The position numbers were made by a program, and so were the translations under genes. From assembly GCA_016206925.1 (NCBI GenBank), contig JACQQS010000032.1, forward strand, positions 1-36,591: 36,591 bases of DNA. The letters are read 5' to 3'. Under the pieces are notes generated by a model. The model saw nothing but the letters and a program-made list of their open reading frames with translations, ran no database searches and was not told the origin of the DNA. The stretch is from Candidatus Omnitrophota bacterium (GTDB lineage Bacteria; Omnitrophota; Omnitrophia; Omnitrophales; JACQQS01). Positions 16,491-25,401 of this stretch are shown here, in pieces (the stretch's first letter is position 1; each line of letters starts with the position of its first letter).

Positions 16491-17672
16491 TTATTTCTTG
16501 AGCCAGCTACGCATCCGTTCAGTGCCCTTCACTATTTCCCGCTCGGAAGTGGCAAAACTGATTCGCACGTAGCCTTCAGCGCCAAACGGCGAACCCGGGA
16601 TTAACGCGATATGTACCTCCTCCAGTATCCTTTGTGAAAACTCCATGGAATTCAAACCGCTTTTTGTAATATTCACAAATACATAAAATGCTCCGTCCGG
16701 CTCAACAAATCTAACTTGGGGTATCCTTCTTAGTTCGGAGATAATGAGGTCACGCCGGTTAGAGAAAATTTCCCGGAGCTTCGCGGCTTCGCCTTCTCCG
16801 TTGCGCAACGCCTCAACGGCAGCGGGCTGTGCGAAAGAAGTCACATTGGATGTCTGGTGGTCCTGAAGACTTGAGGCTGCTTTGGCTATTTCAAGAGGGG
16901 CCGCAAAGTAACCCAAGCGCCAACCGGTCATCGCATAAGCCTTACTCAGACCGTTTACGGTGATGACAGAATCCTTAAATCTGGGTTCCAGTGCCGCTAC
17001 GGCATAATGTTTTGTATTGCCATAAATAAGCTTTTCATAGATCTCATCGCTTACCACAAAGATGCCGTGATCTACGGCTATCCGCGTGAGTTCTGTAAGC
17101 TCTTCTTTTGAATAGACAACGCCGGTCGGATTGGAGGGTGAATTGAGAATGAGAACTTTGCTCGCCGGTGAAATCGCCCGCTTTAGCAGTTCCGGGGTAA
17201 TTTTGAAACGCTGCTCTTCCGAGGTGGTAACAAAAACATTCCGGCCACCGGCCATTTTGACCATTTCCGGATAACTCAGCCAATATGGAGCCGGAACAAT
17301 TACTTCATCACCCTCATCCACCAAGACTTGAATTGCGTTAAAGACGGCGTGCTTTGCACCCACCGTAACAACAATTTGCTCCGGTTTGTATTCAAGTTGA
17401 TTATCGCGCTTAAGTTTCTCGGCAATGGCTTCTTTGAGTTGGGGGAGGCCGGTTGTAGGCGTATACCGCGTCATGCCTTCCTTTAACGCACGTATCGCTG
17501 CATCCTTAAATGGCTGCGGAGTATCAAAATCAGGCTCGCCGCCTGCGAAGTTAACTACATCGACACCCTGATTTTTGAGTTGCTTGGCTTTGGCCGTAAT
17601 AGCCAGCGTTGCGGAAGGAGAAAGAGAGGCAACGCGACGATTAATGGCAGGTTTCGAGGTTTCGGCGCTCAC
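16491..17672 (-). CDS. Pyridoxal phosphate-dependent aminotransferase, class I (aspartate aminotransferase-like)
   Basis: This transfers amino groups between an amino acid, probably aspartate, and 2-oxoglutarate or another keto acid. Fold type I features are visible: NFAGGEPDFDTP near the start, SPSNPTGVVY (about 175), VSDEIYEKLIYG (about 205) and the PLP lysine in VNGLSKAYAMTGWRLGY (about 243), with an Arg in the C-terminal part (GYVRISFATS) to bind the carboxylate. The 393-residue length suits the class Ib aspartate aminotransferases. Substrate choice (aspartate, prephenate or another) cannot be decided from the sequence. The start is GTG at 17672, six bases after rplQ, with GAGG about 11 bases upstream. 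Confidence 0.9.
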   Translation of the reverse strand: MSAETSKPAINRRVASLSPSATLAITAKAKQLKNQGVDVVNFAGGEPDFDTPQPFKDAAIRALKEGMTRYTPTTGLPQLKEAIAEKLKRDNQLEYKPEQIVVTVGAKHAVFNAIQVLVDEGDEVIVPAPYWLSYPEMVKMAGGRNVFVTTSEEQRFKITPELLKRAISPASKVLILNSPSNPTGVVYSKEELTELTRIAVDHGIFVVSDEIYEKLIYGNTKHYAVAALEPRFKDSVITVNGLSKAYAMTGWRLGYFAAPLEIAKAASSLQDHQTSNVTSFAQPAAVEALRNGEGEAAKLREIFSNRRDLIISELRRIPQVRFVEPDGAFYVFVNITKSGLNSMEFSQRILEEVHIALIPGSPFGAEGYVRISFATSEREIVKGTERMRSWLKK

Positions 17673-17678
17673 CCGGAT

Positions 17679-18287
17679 TCAATCCTCACCTTTCAGGAAT
17701 TTTCTCAGTCCGCTCAAGAAGCCGCCTTTTTTCGGTTTTTCTTTGGGTTGCTCTTCAGCGCCTTTCGTAGGCGGTGCTTCGGATTCCTGCACGTGCGGTG
17801 CCGGGGCTTCTTTTTCTTTCTTCCCGGGAACAACCTTTTTGGGTTTCTTTACCTCTTCCGCTTCGACCGGCATCTCAGATTTGGCCTTCTTTTTCTTATC
17901 CTTTTTAGGTTTACCGGCTTCCCGTCTTTCTATAGGATCGGTAAACTCCAAAAGAGCCGTTTCCGCGCCATCGCCAATCCTGTATTTGTATCGAATGATT
18001 CTTGTGTAGCCACTTTTTCGGCCATTTACCGAGGGCGCGATTTCATCCAAAAATATCGAAGCAATTTCATTCGAGCGTAGCTTTGCGATGAGACTACGCC
18101 TTGCATGAAGTGTATTTCTTTTGGATATAGTGATCAGATGCTCTACGAACCGTTGTGCCGCCTTAGCCTTTGCGACCGTAGTTTGTATACGGCCCTTCCG
18201 CGCCAAAGCAGACACAAGGCTGGCCAAAAGGGCCTTCCGCTCTTCTGTACGTAAACCAAGCGTTTGACGCAGGCGTTGATGTCTCAT
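17679..18287 (-). CDS. rplQ: Ribosomal protein L17 with a long charged C-terminal extension
   Basis: This large-subunit protein lies near the exit tunnel. The first 118 or so residues form a normal L17 (MRHQRLRQTLGLRTEERKAL, then TTVAKAKAAQRFVEHLIT and GYTRIIRYKYRIGDGAETAL). The family is usually 115-130 residues, but this product has 202. The extra 80 residues are rich in Lys, Pro, Glu and Ala (KPKKDKKKKAKSE, GAEEQPKEKPKKGG), look disordered and end in LRKFLKGED. The start overlaps the rpoA stop by 4 bp, the usual alpha-operon pairing. The role of the tail is unknown. Confidence 0.95.
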   Translation of the reverse strand: MRHQRLRQTLGLRTEERKALLASLVSALARKGRIQTTVAKAKAAQRFVEHLITISKRNTLHARRSLIAKLRSNEIASIFLDEIAPSVNGRKSGYTRIIRYKYRIGDGAETALLEFTDPIERREAGKPKKDKKKKAKSEMPVEAEEVKKPKKVVPGKKEKEAPAPHVQESEAPPTKGAEEQPKEKPKKGGFLSGLRKFLKGED

Positions 18288-19375
18288 GACAACCCTTCAC
18301 TGCCTCCGTCGATCTCGGTGGGGCTAGCCTGAACGGCGGCAGCCGGAGATCCAATAACCGTTTGCGCTCCCGCCTTCGGCGAACCCGCCATACCGGACTT
18401 CTTCTTCTTACGGGCTTCGACATCCATTCCCAATGTAAGGCCCATATTTTGGAGTATGTTCTGGATTTCCTGAAGAGACTTCTTGCCAAAGTTCTTATAC
18501 TTGAGCATTTCTTGTTCCGATCTTTGAACCAGGTCACCTATCGTCTTGATATTTGCCGCTTCCAGGCAATTGGCGCTTCTAACGGAAAGCTCAAGCTCGG
18601 CAATGGGTTTATTGATTAACTCGATAAACTCCTTATCTTCTTCTTCCTGCTCTTCCTCTTCTTCCTCGGGCAGCTCGCCATAGGAAACAAAGATGTCCAG
18701 GTGCCTCTGAAGAATATTTGACGCGTAGAGCAGCGCTTCTTCCGGTGAAATACTGCCGTTGGTCCAAAGCTCCAGAATCAACTTATCATAATCCGTCATT
18801 TGTCCGACACGCGTTTCTTCCACGGTGCAGTTCACCTTGCGGATAGGAGAAAACGCAGCGTCCAGAAAGATAGTGCCGATCGTCGCATCTTCACGTTTGT
18901 TCCTCTCCGCAGGAACATACCCGCGTCCTTTCGAGATTTCCATCTCGACCTCGAATTTTCGCTCCTTTGTCAGCGTACAAATATGCTGATCGGGATTCAC
19001 CACCTCAACCGTCTCGTCGGTCCGGATGTCCGCACCCGTAACAGCTCCTTTGCGTTCGATGTTGATCATGATTCGCTTCGCGCCCTTCCCATGAAACCGG
19101 AAAACAACTTGTTTAAGGTTCATCACGATTTCCGTCACGTCTTCAGCCACACCATCCATGGACGAAAACTCATGCAAAACTCCTTCAATTTTGATGCTTG
19201 TAATGGCGGCACCTTCAATGGAGGAGTAAAGTACGCGTCTAAGCGAATTTCCGATAGTCGTACCAAACCCCCGCTCGAAAGGTTCCGCATAAAACTTTCC
19301 ATAATATGGCGTGAGGGTTTGCTGATCTACGTCAAGCTTTCTTGGAACTTCAAAAGTTTTCCAACGGATTCCCAT
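18284..19375 (-). CDS. rpoA: DNA-directed RNA polymerase subunit alpha
   Basis: The alpha dimer is the scaffold on which beta and beta-prime assemble, and its C-terminal domain touches promoter UP elements and activators. The N-terminal domain shows AEPFERGFGTTIGNSLRRVL (about 31-50), the dimer and beta-contact signature. The C-terminal domain is complete, with ELELSVRSANCLEAANIKTI and KNFGKKSLQEIQNIL (about 245-315). An acidic linker (EEEEEEQEEEDKE, about 230-242) joins the domains. The final 40 or so residues after GLTLGMDVE are a Lys/Ala/Gly/Ser-rich tail, making 363 residues against the usual 315-340. It lies 20 bases after rpsD. Confidence 0.98.
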   Translation of the reverse strand: MGIRWKTFEVPRKLDVDQQTLTPYYGKFYAEPFERGFGTTIGNSLRRVLYSSIEGAAITSIKIEGVLHEFSSMDGVAEDVTEIVMNLKQVVFRFHGKGAKRIMINIERKGAVTGADIRTDETVEVVNPDQHICTLTKERKFEVEMEISKGRGYVPAERNKREDATIGTIFLDAAFSPIRKVNCTVEETRVGQMTDYDKLILELWTNGSISPEEALLYASNILQRHLDIFVSYGELPEEEEEEQEEEDKEFIELINKPIAELELSVRSANCLEAANIKTIGDLVQRSEQEMLKYKNFGKKSLQEIQNILQNMGLTLGMDVEARKKKKSGMAGSPKAGAQTVIGSPAAAVQASPTEIDGGSEGLS

Positions 19376-19395
19376 TTATAAACCTCCTGCTAAGA

Positions 19396-20025
19396 TTATT
19401 TCGAATACAATTCAACAATCTGGGATTCTTCAACCGGCAGTCCGGCCTCCCGCTTGGTCGGGAATCGAAGGACTTTGCCTTCAAGACTGTTTCTATCCAA
19501 CGCAAGCCATTCCGGAATAGGGCGATCTTTCAGCATTTCCACGGTACCCTTCACCAACTTCTGCGACCTTTCGGCAGGACGCGCTGAAATGGAGTCACCT
19601 TGATTTACAATGTAGGATGGAATGGTCGTAATTTTCCCGTTTACCAAAACATGTCCGTAGCGTACGAGTTGTCGACCGGCTTTCCTTGAAGTCACAAAGA
19701 GCAGGCGGTAGACGACGTTATCCAAGCGGCGCTCATGCAGTTCCACAAGGATATCACCGGTAACACCAGTTTTTTTGGACGCACGATAAAAAAATGTCCG
19801 GAACTGCCTTTCAAGAACGCCGTAAATCTTTTTCATTTTCTGCTTCTCGCGGAGCTGTTTACCGAAATCCGAAAGCTTGGTTCTTTGACCCCGCCCATGC
19901 ATGCCGGGCGCGAAACTTCTACGCTCGATAGCGCACTTGTCGCCGGTGCACCGAATACCCTTCAGATAAAGTTTTACACCTTCGCGCCTGCATTGCCGGC
20001 AAGCCGGTTCAAGTCGCCTTCCCAT
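19396..20025 (-). CDS. rpsD: Ribosomal protein S4 (zinc-binding form)
   Basis: This is a primary 16S rRNA-binding protein and assembly nucleator; in many bacteria it also represses its own operon. The start MGRRLEPACRQCRREG and Cys at 9, 12, 26 and 31 form a four-cysteine zinc site, the C+ form of S4. The S4 RNA-binding domain follows (ERRLDNVVYRLLFVTSRKAG). The length of 209 residues is normal. It starts six bases after rpsK and precedes rpoA, the standard alpha-operon order. I did not see an obvious S4 autoregulatory pseudoknot upstream of rpsM, but I could not fold the RNA. Confidence 0.98.
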   Translation of the reverse strand: MGRRLEPACRQCRREGVKLYLKGIRCTGDKCAIERRSFAPGMHGRGQRTKLSDFGKQLREKQKMKKIYGVLERQFRTFFYRASKKTGVTGDILVELHERRLDNVVYRLLFVTSRKAGRQLVRYGHVLVNGKITTIPSYIVNQGDSISARPAERSQKLVKGTVEMLKDRPIPEWLALDRNSLEGKVLRFPTKREAGLPVEESQIVELYSK

Positions 20026-20031
20026 GCTTGC

Positions 20032-20403
20032 TTAGACCCTCCTTCTCTTTGGCGGCCGACAACCGTTGTGCGGAATCGGCGTAACATCGTGTATCGCTGT
20101 AATATTTAATCCGGCCGCCTGAATCGCGCGAATAGCCGACTCCCGTCCCGCGCCCGGACCCTTAATGAATACTTCTACTTCCTTCACACCGCATTCGAGC
20201 GCTTTTACCGCGGCCTGCTGTGAAGCTACCTGCGCCGCAAATGGAGTGGACTTCTTCGAGCCTGTAAAGCCTGCTGTTCCCGTACTCGACCAGACGATCG
20301 TATTGCCTTTTACATCCGTGATCGTGACAATCGTATTGTTGAACGACGCCACGATATTGACAATTGCTTTCGGCGAACTAACTTTTTTTACTTTCTTTGC
20401 CAT
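20032..20403 (-). CDS. rpsK: Ribosomal protein S11
   Basis: This is a small-subunit platform protein near the mRNA exit and the E site. The family features are clear: [20 protein letters not shown] near the start, [36 protein letters not shown], and the conserved C-terminal [18 protein letters not shown]. The length of 123 residues is typical. A 39-base gap separates it from rpsM, among the longer gaps in the ribosomal part. The gap carries a CGGAG Shine-Dalgarno before the ATG at 20403 and no recognisable promoter. Confidence 0.98.
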   Translation of the reverse strand: MAKKVKKVSSPKAIVNIVASFNNTIVTITDVKGNTIVWSSTGTAGFTGSKKSTPFAAQVASQQAAVKALECGVKEVEVFIKGPGAGRESAIRAIQAAGLNITAIHDVTPIPHNGCRPPKRRRV

Positions 20404-20442
20404 GCGAAATCTCCGAATGATGATCGGTTCAAAATAAAATAA

Positions 20443-20832
20443 TCAGCCCGGACTCGGTGCCTCTTTTTTCAAGCCACCCACCGTTTTGCGCGGACCCTTA
20501 CGCGTCCTTGCATTGGTATGCGTACGCTGTCCGCGAACCGGTAATCCCCTGCGATGCCTTAGTCCACGGTAAGATCCGATATCCATGTGCCGCTTGATGT
20601 TCTGCATCACGTCACGCCTCAGATCTCCCTCCACCTTGTGACCGGACTTCTGAATGGCTGTGGTGATCTGCGCCACTTCTTTCTCCGTAAGATCCTTTGT
20701 TCTCTTATTTGGATCTATGCCGGCTGTTGTCAAGATATGTCCGGCTAGCGTTCTTCCAATCCCGTAGATATAAGGAAGAGATGCCTCAATACGCTTTTCT
20801 TTCGGTAAGTCAACACCCAAAATTCTTGCCAT
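20443..20832 (-). CDS. rpsM: Ribosomal protein S13
   Basis: This small-subunit head protein contacts the P-site tRNA and forms bridge B1 with the large subunit. It begins [20 protein letters not shown] and contains [37 protein letters not shown] and [14 protein letters not shown], the last being the basic tail that reaches the tRNA. The length of 129 residues is normal. It starts six bases after rpmJ, heads the alpha-operon block in the usual order, and reads on from the spc genes without a visible break. Confidence 0.98.
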   Translation of the reverse strand: MARILGVDLPKEKRIEASLPYIYGIGRTLAGHILTTAGIDPNKRTKDLTEKEVAQITTAIQKSGHKVEGDLRRDVMQNIKRHMDIGSYRGLRHRRGLPVRGQRTHTNARTRKGPRKTVGGLKKEAPSPG

Positions 20833-20838
20833 GGTCGA

Positions 20839-20952
20839 TCAACCCTGTCTCTGTTTGTGTTTTGGATTCTCGCAATAGACATACACGATGCCCTTGCGCC
20901 GAATGATCTTGCACTTCTGACAAATTTTTTTAACCGAAGGACGAACTTTCAT
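20839..20952 (-). CDS. rpmJ: Ribosomal protein L36 (zinc-ribbon form)
   Basis: This 37-residue protein begins [20 protein letters not shown] and ends [10 protein letters not shown]. It has the zinc ligands Cys-x2-Cys (11, 14), Cys27 and His32, so it is the C+ form. L36 binds 23S rRNA in the large subunit and helps late assembly. It lies between infA (three bases upstream) and rpsM (six bases downstream), its standard place at the end of the spc genes. Confidence 0.97.
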   Translation of the reverse strand: MKVRPSVKKICQKCKIIRRKGIVYVYCENPKHKQRQG

Positions 20953-20955
20953 ATG

Positions 20956-21174
20956 TCAAGCAATCCTCAATGTGATACGTCCGCGCGTAAGATCGTAAGG
21001 GGATAATTCCACTTTTACCTTATCGCCCGGCAAAATGCGTATATAATGCATCCTCATTTTTCCAGAAATGTGGGCCAAAACCTTATGTCCATTTTCGAGT
21101 TGTACGCGAAACATGGCGTTTGGCAACGCTTCCACCACAACACCTTCTACATCGATCGCGTCGCCTTTTGGCAT
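20956..21174 (-). CDS. infA: Translation initiation factor IF-1
   Basis: IF-1 occupies the ribosomal A site during initiation and assists IF-2 and IF-3. The 72-residue product is a single OB fold with the family pattern: [36 protein letters not shown] and the C-terminal [13 protein letters not shown]. This is the normal length. The start codon follows the map stop directly (TAAATG), which suggests translational coupling. The order map-infA-rpmJ-rpsM is common in bacteria. Confidence 0.98.
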   Translation of the reverse strand: MPKGDAIDVEGVVVEALPNAMFRVQLENGHKVLAHISGKMRMHYIRILPGDKVKVELSPYDLTRGRITLRIA

Positions 21175-21930
21175 TTAATCCTCGCATCCTGCTGTCAAAT
21201 TCTGTGCTCCATTCTTCGTTAACGCCACTGTATTTTCAAAATGCGCTGAGCATTCGCCATCGCGCGTAACCACCGTCCAGTGATCGTCCTCAACTTCCAC
21301 CTCATGAGTTCCGGCATTCACCATCGGTTCGATAGCGAGAACCAATCCTTCCTGCAAAAGCCCACCGCGTCCGCTCTCTCCGAAATTGGGAACCTGCGGA
21401 TCTTCGTGCAACGCCCGGCCTATTCCATGTCCGACAAAATCCCGTACCACACTAAATCCGCGGGATTCCGCGTATTGCTGAACGGCCGATGAAATATCCC
21501 CCAGTCGATGACCGGCTTTAAACTGTTTAACGCCTGCCTCGAAACAACCGCGCGCAACCCGTACCAGCTCGAGCTTTTCTTCATCAACATGCCCAACCGG
21601 CCACGTTCGAGCCGCATCAGAGTAATACCCTTTGAACACAACGCCCATATCCACGCTCACGATATCGCCGTCCCGTATTTTACGGTTGGAAGGAATACCG
21701 TGAACCACTGTTTCATTAATTGAAACACAAATCGACGCGGGGTATCCCCGATATCCTTTAAATGCCGACCTGGCTTTATTTCTAAGAATCAAATCATCGG
21801 CGATCCGGTCAAGGTCTTGCGTTGTCATGCCGATGTTTAGCGCTTCCCTTACACCGACAAAAACTTTTTTAAGGATCTCTGCGCTTTCACACATCATGTC
21901 AATTTCGCGAGGAGACTTCAGCGTGATCAA
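21175..21930 (-). CDS. map: Methionine aminopeptidase, type I
   Basis: The enzyme removes N-terminal methionine from nascent proteins in the cytoplasm using two metal ions. All five metal ligands are visible: Asp in SVDMGVVFKG and in YYSDAARTW, His in GHGIGRALHEDP, Glu in LAIEPMVNAG and Glu in HFENTVALT. I chose a TTG start at 21930, which overlaps the adk stop (TTGA), has GGAAAG six bases upstream, and gives the family-like start MITLKSPREID with 251 residues. A GTG at 21948 would add six residues inside adk. The start choice is uncertain; the product is not. Confidence 0.95.
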   Translation of the reverse strand: MITLKSPREIDMMCESAEILKKVFVGVREALNIGMTTQDLDRIADDLILRNKARSAFKGYRGYPASICVSINETVVHGIPSNRKIRDGDIVSVDMGVVFKGYYSDAARTWPVGHVDEEKLELVRVARGCFEAGVKQFKAGHRLGDISSAVQQYAESRGFSVVRDFVGHGIGRALHEDPQVPNFGESGRGGLLQEGLVLAIEPMVNAGTHEVEVEDDHWTVVTRDGECSAHFENTVALTKNGAQNLTAGCED

Positions 21931-22580
21931 GCGACGCTTTCCAGGCACAAATTCTTCAGAAACTCAAACTGCTCTTCAAGCGGCCGATCGCCTGACGTTT
22001 TCTTGAGCAGGTTCCGTTTCTCATAATATTTGATCAGCGGAGCTGTTTCCTGTTCATACACCTCAAGCCGGCGGTGTACTGTTTCTTCCTTGTCGTCTTC
22101 ACGCTGGACCAACTTTGACCCGCAACGATCACAGATACCCTTGCGCTTGGGGGGAATGTTGCGAACGTGAAAACTCATTCCGCATTGAGTGCAAGTCCAG
22201 CGTCCGCTCAGCCGATCGATAATAGTCCCAATCGATGTTTCGAAATAAGCAACGCAACCGAGCAACGAATTCATCTGCGAAAGAACCTGATCAAGCGCCT
22301 CTGCCTGCGCAACCGTCCTTGGAAAGCCGTCCAAGATGAATCCTTTCTTGGCATCCGGCTTTCTGAAGCGCTCCTTGACCATGGCAATGACCAAATCGTC
22401 GGGAACGAGGGCGCCGCGTTCCAAGAATGACTGCGCCTTCTTTCCCAGCTCTGTTCCTTCCTGAACATTACGCCTCAGAAGGTCGCCCGTGGCAATATGC
22501 GCCAATGAAAAATGTTCTGCCAAACGTACAGCCAATGTACCTTTACCTGCTCCGGGCGGGCCAAGAAAAACCAGCCTCAT
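21927..22580 (-). CDS. adk: Adenylate kinase (zinc-lid type)
   Basis: The enzyme interconverts ATP plus AMP with two ADP. The P-loop GPPGAGKGTLA lies at residues 7-17, the AMP-binding ATGDLLRRN near 31, and GFPRTVAQAEALD near 85. The long lid carries CTQC and CDRC (about 127-152), a Cys4 zinc site. It is followed by DDKEETVHRRLEVYEQETAP, with the catalytic arginines. The length of 217 residues is that of a long-lid bacterial Adk. It overlaps secY by 4 bp, and the secY-adk-map order is widespread. Confidence 0.98.
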   Translation of the reverse strand: MRLVFLGPPGAGKGTLAVRLAEHFSLAHIATGDLLRRNVQEGTELGKKAQSFLERGALVPDDLVIAMVKERFRKPDAKKGFILDGFPRTVAQAEALDQVLSQMNSLLGCVAYFETSIGTIIDRLSGRWTCTQCGMSFHVRNIPPKRKGICDRCGSKLVQREDDKEETVHRRLEVYEQETAPLIKYYEKRNLLKKTSGDRPLEEQFEFLKNLCLESVA

Positions 22581-23935
22581 CGCCGTCCCTTTAAGCGGCC
22601 GCGTTTGATAAAACCGTCGTAATGACGCATCAAAAGCTGTGACTCAATGGTCTTCATCGTATCCAAAACAACGCCGACAATGATCAGCAACCCCGTCCCG
22701 CCAAAAAAACTGGCCACCAGGAACGGAATATTGAGAATCTTCGGAGAAGACACCAAGCTTGGAAAAAGTGCTATCATCGTAAGAAAAATCGCACCCGCAA
22801 AACATACGCGCGTCATCACATAGTCCAAATACTCCGCGGTGTTCCGGCCGGGACGTATCCCCGGAATAAAACCTCCGTATTTCTGAAGGTTGTCCGAAAT
22901 CTCCTGCGGATTAAATGTAATCGCCGTATAAAAGAACGTGAAAAAAATAATCAGCAATCCATCAAAGGTAGAATAAATCCAGTTTCCGGGCGCAAACGCA
23001 TGCGTAAATCTGCGAAATCCCTCATGCGGGATAAAACTTGCGATCGTCGCCGGAAAAAGAATCATTGACTGCGCGAAAATAATCGGTATCACACCCGCTT
23101 GATTCACCTTGAGAGGAAGAAACGTACTCGCGCCGCCGTATACTCGATGCCCGCGTATCTGCTTCGCGTATTGCACCGGGATTTTTCTTTGTCCCTGAAT
23201 GATCATAACCACCCCGATCACAACCCCAAAAAACATAACCGCCATCAGGATCAATTTCCAATACGAAAGCTGCTGACGCGCGGGGTCAAACGGCGACACC
23301 AAAATAAATGTCTGCCAAAGAGCTGTTGGGACAGATTCAATAATTCCAGCCGTAATGATGATGGACATTCCGTTTCCAATGCCGTATTGATCAATTTGTT
23401 CGCCCAACCACATAATGAAAGCGGTACCCGTAGTCATGGTTAAAATGGCCATCAGCCGAAAATTCCAGCCGGGATTCGGAACGATGACCATTCCTCCGTG
23501 AGCTGCCGGATTTTCCAGATACAGGCTTATGAAGAACGTTTGAAGCAGGGCCAACAGCACCGTTCCATAACGGGTGTACTGGATTAGTTTTCTCCTGCCC
23601 TCTTCCCCGCCTTCTTTGGCCAGGCGTTCGAGCGCGGGAATGACAACCATGAGGAGTTGAAGAATAATCGACGATGAAATGTACGGCATGATGCCCAATG
23701 CAAATATCGTGGCTTTCTGCAGAGCGCCTCCGGAAAACATTCCCATGATGCCAAAGAGCGTGCCGCCGGGCGTGCCGGCCATTTGCGCGAAAAACTGGCT
23801 GAGCGCATGACCGTCAATGCCGGGTGTCGGTATAAATGCACCGACTCGATAAACAACAATGATGCCCATTGTGAAGAGGACTTTTCTTCTCAGATCCTCT
23901 ATCTTAAATAAATTAACAAGGGCTTGAACGATCAT
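22577..23935 (-). CDS. secY: Protein translocase subunit SecY
   Basis: SecY is the pore of the SecYEG channel in the inner membrane. The 452-residue product has about ten hydrophobic segments. It begins with a short cytoplasmic helix (FKIEDLRRKVLFT), then transmembrane segment 1 ending VGAFIPTPGID, the plug and segment 2 region (GALQKATIFALGIMPYISSS), and the cytoplasmic loop with QGQRKIPVQYAKQ. It ends with the basic tail RHYDGFIKRGRLKGRR. Its length is in the family range. It overlaps both rplO and adk by 4 bp. Upkeep of ribosome and translocon levels from one transcript is the usual reason offered for this linkage. Confidence 0.98.
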   Translation of the reverse strand: MIVQALVNLFKIEDLRRKVLFTMGIIVVYRVGAFIPTPGIDGHALSQFFAQMAGTPGGTLFGIMGMFSGGALQKATIFALGIMPYISSSIILQLLMVVIPALERLAKEGGEEGRRKLIQYTRYGTVLLALLQTFFISLYLENPAAHGGMVIVPNPGWNFRLMAILTMTTGTAFIMWLGEQIDQYGIGNGMSIIITAGIIESVPTALWQTFILVSPFDPARQQLSYWKLILMAVMFFGVVIGVVMIIQGQRKIPVQYAKQIRGHRVYGGASTFLPLKVNQAGVIPIIFAQSMILFPATIASFIPHEGFRRFTHAFAPGNWIYSTFDGLLIIFFTFFYTAITFNPQEISDNLQKYGGFIPGIRPGRNTAEYLDYVMTRVCFAGAIFLTMIALFPSLVSSPKILNIPFLVASFFGGTGLLIIVGVVLDTMKTIESQLLMRHYDGFIKRGRLKGRR

Positions 23936-24378
23936 TGGTTTGATTGGATTTTCGCTGAAACCAGTATGGCTTTCCCGCCGGCTTTTTCAATTTGCTCTTT
24001 TGCTGTCCGGCTGAAAGCATGTGCTTCAACTGTCAGCGCTTTCTTAAGCTGGCCCCGTCCGAGCACTTTTACGCCATCTGAGGAATTCTTGTACCAGCCC
24101 AGCGTTTTCAACAGCTCAAGATCGATTTTTTCTTCCCCCAAGCTTGCCAACGTATCCAAATTAATCACGCTGTACAGCCTCTTAAATGCACGGTTAAACC
24201 CCCGTTTCGGAAACCGCATGTAAAAGGGAGTCTGTCCGCCTTCTTTTCCCCAGCGTTCCCGCCACCCGGACCGAGCACCACCGCCCTTGTGTCCGCGCGC
24301 AGATGTCTTTCCCCGGCCCGAACCCGGACCGCGCCCCCGACGCTTCTGGCTTTTTTGGTGCGGTGTTTTCGCCTTCAT
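23932..24378 (-). CDS. rplO: Ribosomal protein L15
   Basis: This large-subunit assembly protein has a long basic N-terminal arm. The sequence shows KRRGRGPGSGRGKTSARGHK and GGQTPFYMRFPKRGFN, followed by a globular part ending in VEAHAFSRTAKEQIEKAGG. The length of 148 residues is normal. The gene follows rpsE after a 41-base gap, where many bacteria have rpmD (L30); no L30 reading frame is present. A GAGAGG Shine-Dalgarno lies before the ATG at 24378. Confidence 0.97.
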   Translation of the reverse strand: MKAKTPHQKSQKRRGRGPGSGRGKTSARGHKGGGARSGWRERWGKEGGQTPFYMRFPKRGFNRAFKRLYSVINLDTLASLGEEKIDLELLKTLGWYKNSSDGVKVLGRGQLKKALTVEAHAFSRTAKEQIEKAGGKAILVSAKIQSNQ

Positions 24379-24419
24379 TTCAGGTAAACCGCCTCTCTAT
24401 GGATTCGCAATCTGCAAAA

Positions 24420-25028
24420 CTATGCGGATTGTTTCTTTTTAAATTCAGCAGAGACAGGCGGTATCCCGGTTGAACTTTCAGAAGTACCGACTACCCCCGT
24501 ATCACTTGCCGTTACGGATGTTTGGTACGCCGAATGGGGATTCGGCCGCAAGCTCATAAGACCGTCGGCGGTTGCCTTAAATACATTGACCGCATTGCTC
24601 GATCCCAGGCTCTTTGCCAAAATATCCTTAATACCTACCGATTCGCACAAAGCGCGAACGGAGCCTCCAGCGATAATACCGGTACCGGGCGCCGCAGGCT
24701 TCATCAAAACCTTGCCCGCCCCAAACTTGCCAAATACCTCATGCGGTATGGTCGTACCGGCAAGAGAAACTTGGACCTGAGATTTCCTGGCCTTAACAGT
24801 CGCTTTCTGAATGGCATCCGATACCTCCGACGCCTTGCCTACCCCGTAGCCAAAGACACCGCTGCCATTTCCCACAACCACCATGGCTGTAAACGAAAAT
24901 CTGCGCCCGCCTTTCACCACCTTCGCATTCCGGTTAATGGATATGACCTTTTCGTAAGCAAACGGCTGCGCCTTCTCGCCTTTTATTTGTTGTTCCAGTT
25001 GTTTCTTTTGCGTCGATGGATCAGCCAA
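24420..25028 (-). CDS. rpsE: Ribosomal protein S5 with extended termini
   Basis: This small-subunit protein at the mRNA entry tunnel affects decoding fidelity. The core has the S5 double-stranded-RNA-binding-like domain ([38 protein letters not shown]) and the C-terminal domain ([37 protein letters not shown]). Both ends are longer than usual: about 25 residues of Gln/Lys-rich sequence before the core, and a Ser/Thr-rich tail ending in EFKKKQSA. The total is 202 residues against about 165. It lies 22 bases after rplR. Confidence 0.97.
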   Translation of the reverse strand: MADPSTQKKQLEQQIKGEKAQPFAYEKVISINRNAKVVKGGRRFSFTAMVVVGNGSGVFGYGVGKASEVSDAIQKATVKARKSQVQVSLAGTTIPHEVFGKFGAGKVLMKPAAPGTGIIAGGSVRALCESVGIKDILAKSLGSSNAVNVFKATADGLMSLRPNPHSAYQTSVTASDTGVVGTSESSTGIPPVSAEFKKKQSA

Positions 25029-25050
25029 TGTTCTCTCCTATGAAAATCTG

Positions 25051-25401
25051 TTAAAAAGTAATGCCATTTTTCCGCAGAGAATCCGCCAAAACTTGAACGC
25101 GGCCGTGGTAAAGATATCCACCACGGTCAAAAACGATTTTGGTCAAACCCTTCTTCTTTAAAATCTCCGAAAATTTCTCCCCCAATGCTTCGGCAGCTTT
25201 CTTATTTCCGCTTTGTTTCGCACCCAATACTTTGGTGGAAGCGGCCGCCAACGTACGCCCAATCGTATCATCGATGGCCTGAACATAGGTGTGCCTGAGC
25301 GAGCGGAACACATTCACACGCGGACGCTCAGACGTCCCCGAAAGTTTTTTCCGGATACGCCCGTGACGCCGTTTTATTCCTTCCAATCGAACATGACTCA
25401 T
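25051..25401 (-). CDS. rplR: Ribosomal protein L18
   Basis: L18 binds 5S rRNA together with L5 and carries it into the large subunit. Family features are GTSERPRVNVFRSLRHTYVQ, IDDTIGRTLAAASTK, KKAAEALGEKFSEILKKKG and the C-terminal VFDRGGYLYHGRVQVLADSL. The 116-residue length is standard. The start shares one base with the rplF stop, which implies translational coupling. Confidence 0.97.
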   Translation of the reverse strand: MSHVRLEGIKRRHGRIRKKLSGTSERPRVNVFRSLRHTYVQAIDDTIGRTLAAASTKVLGAKQSGNKKAAEALGEKFSEILKKKGLTKIVFDRGGYLYHGRVQVLADSLRKNGITF

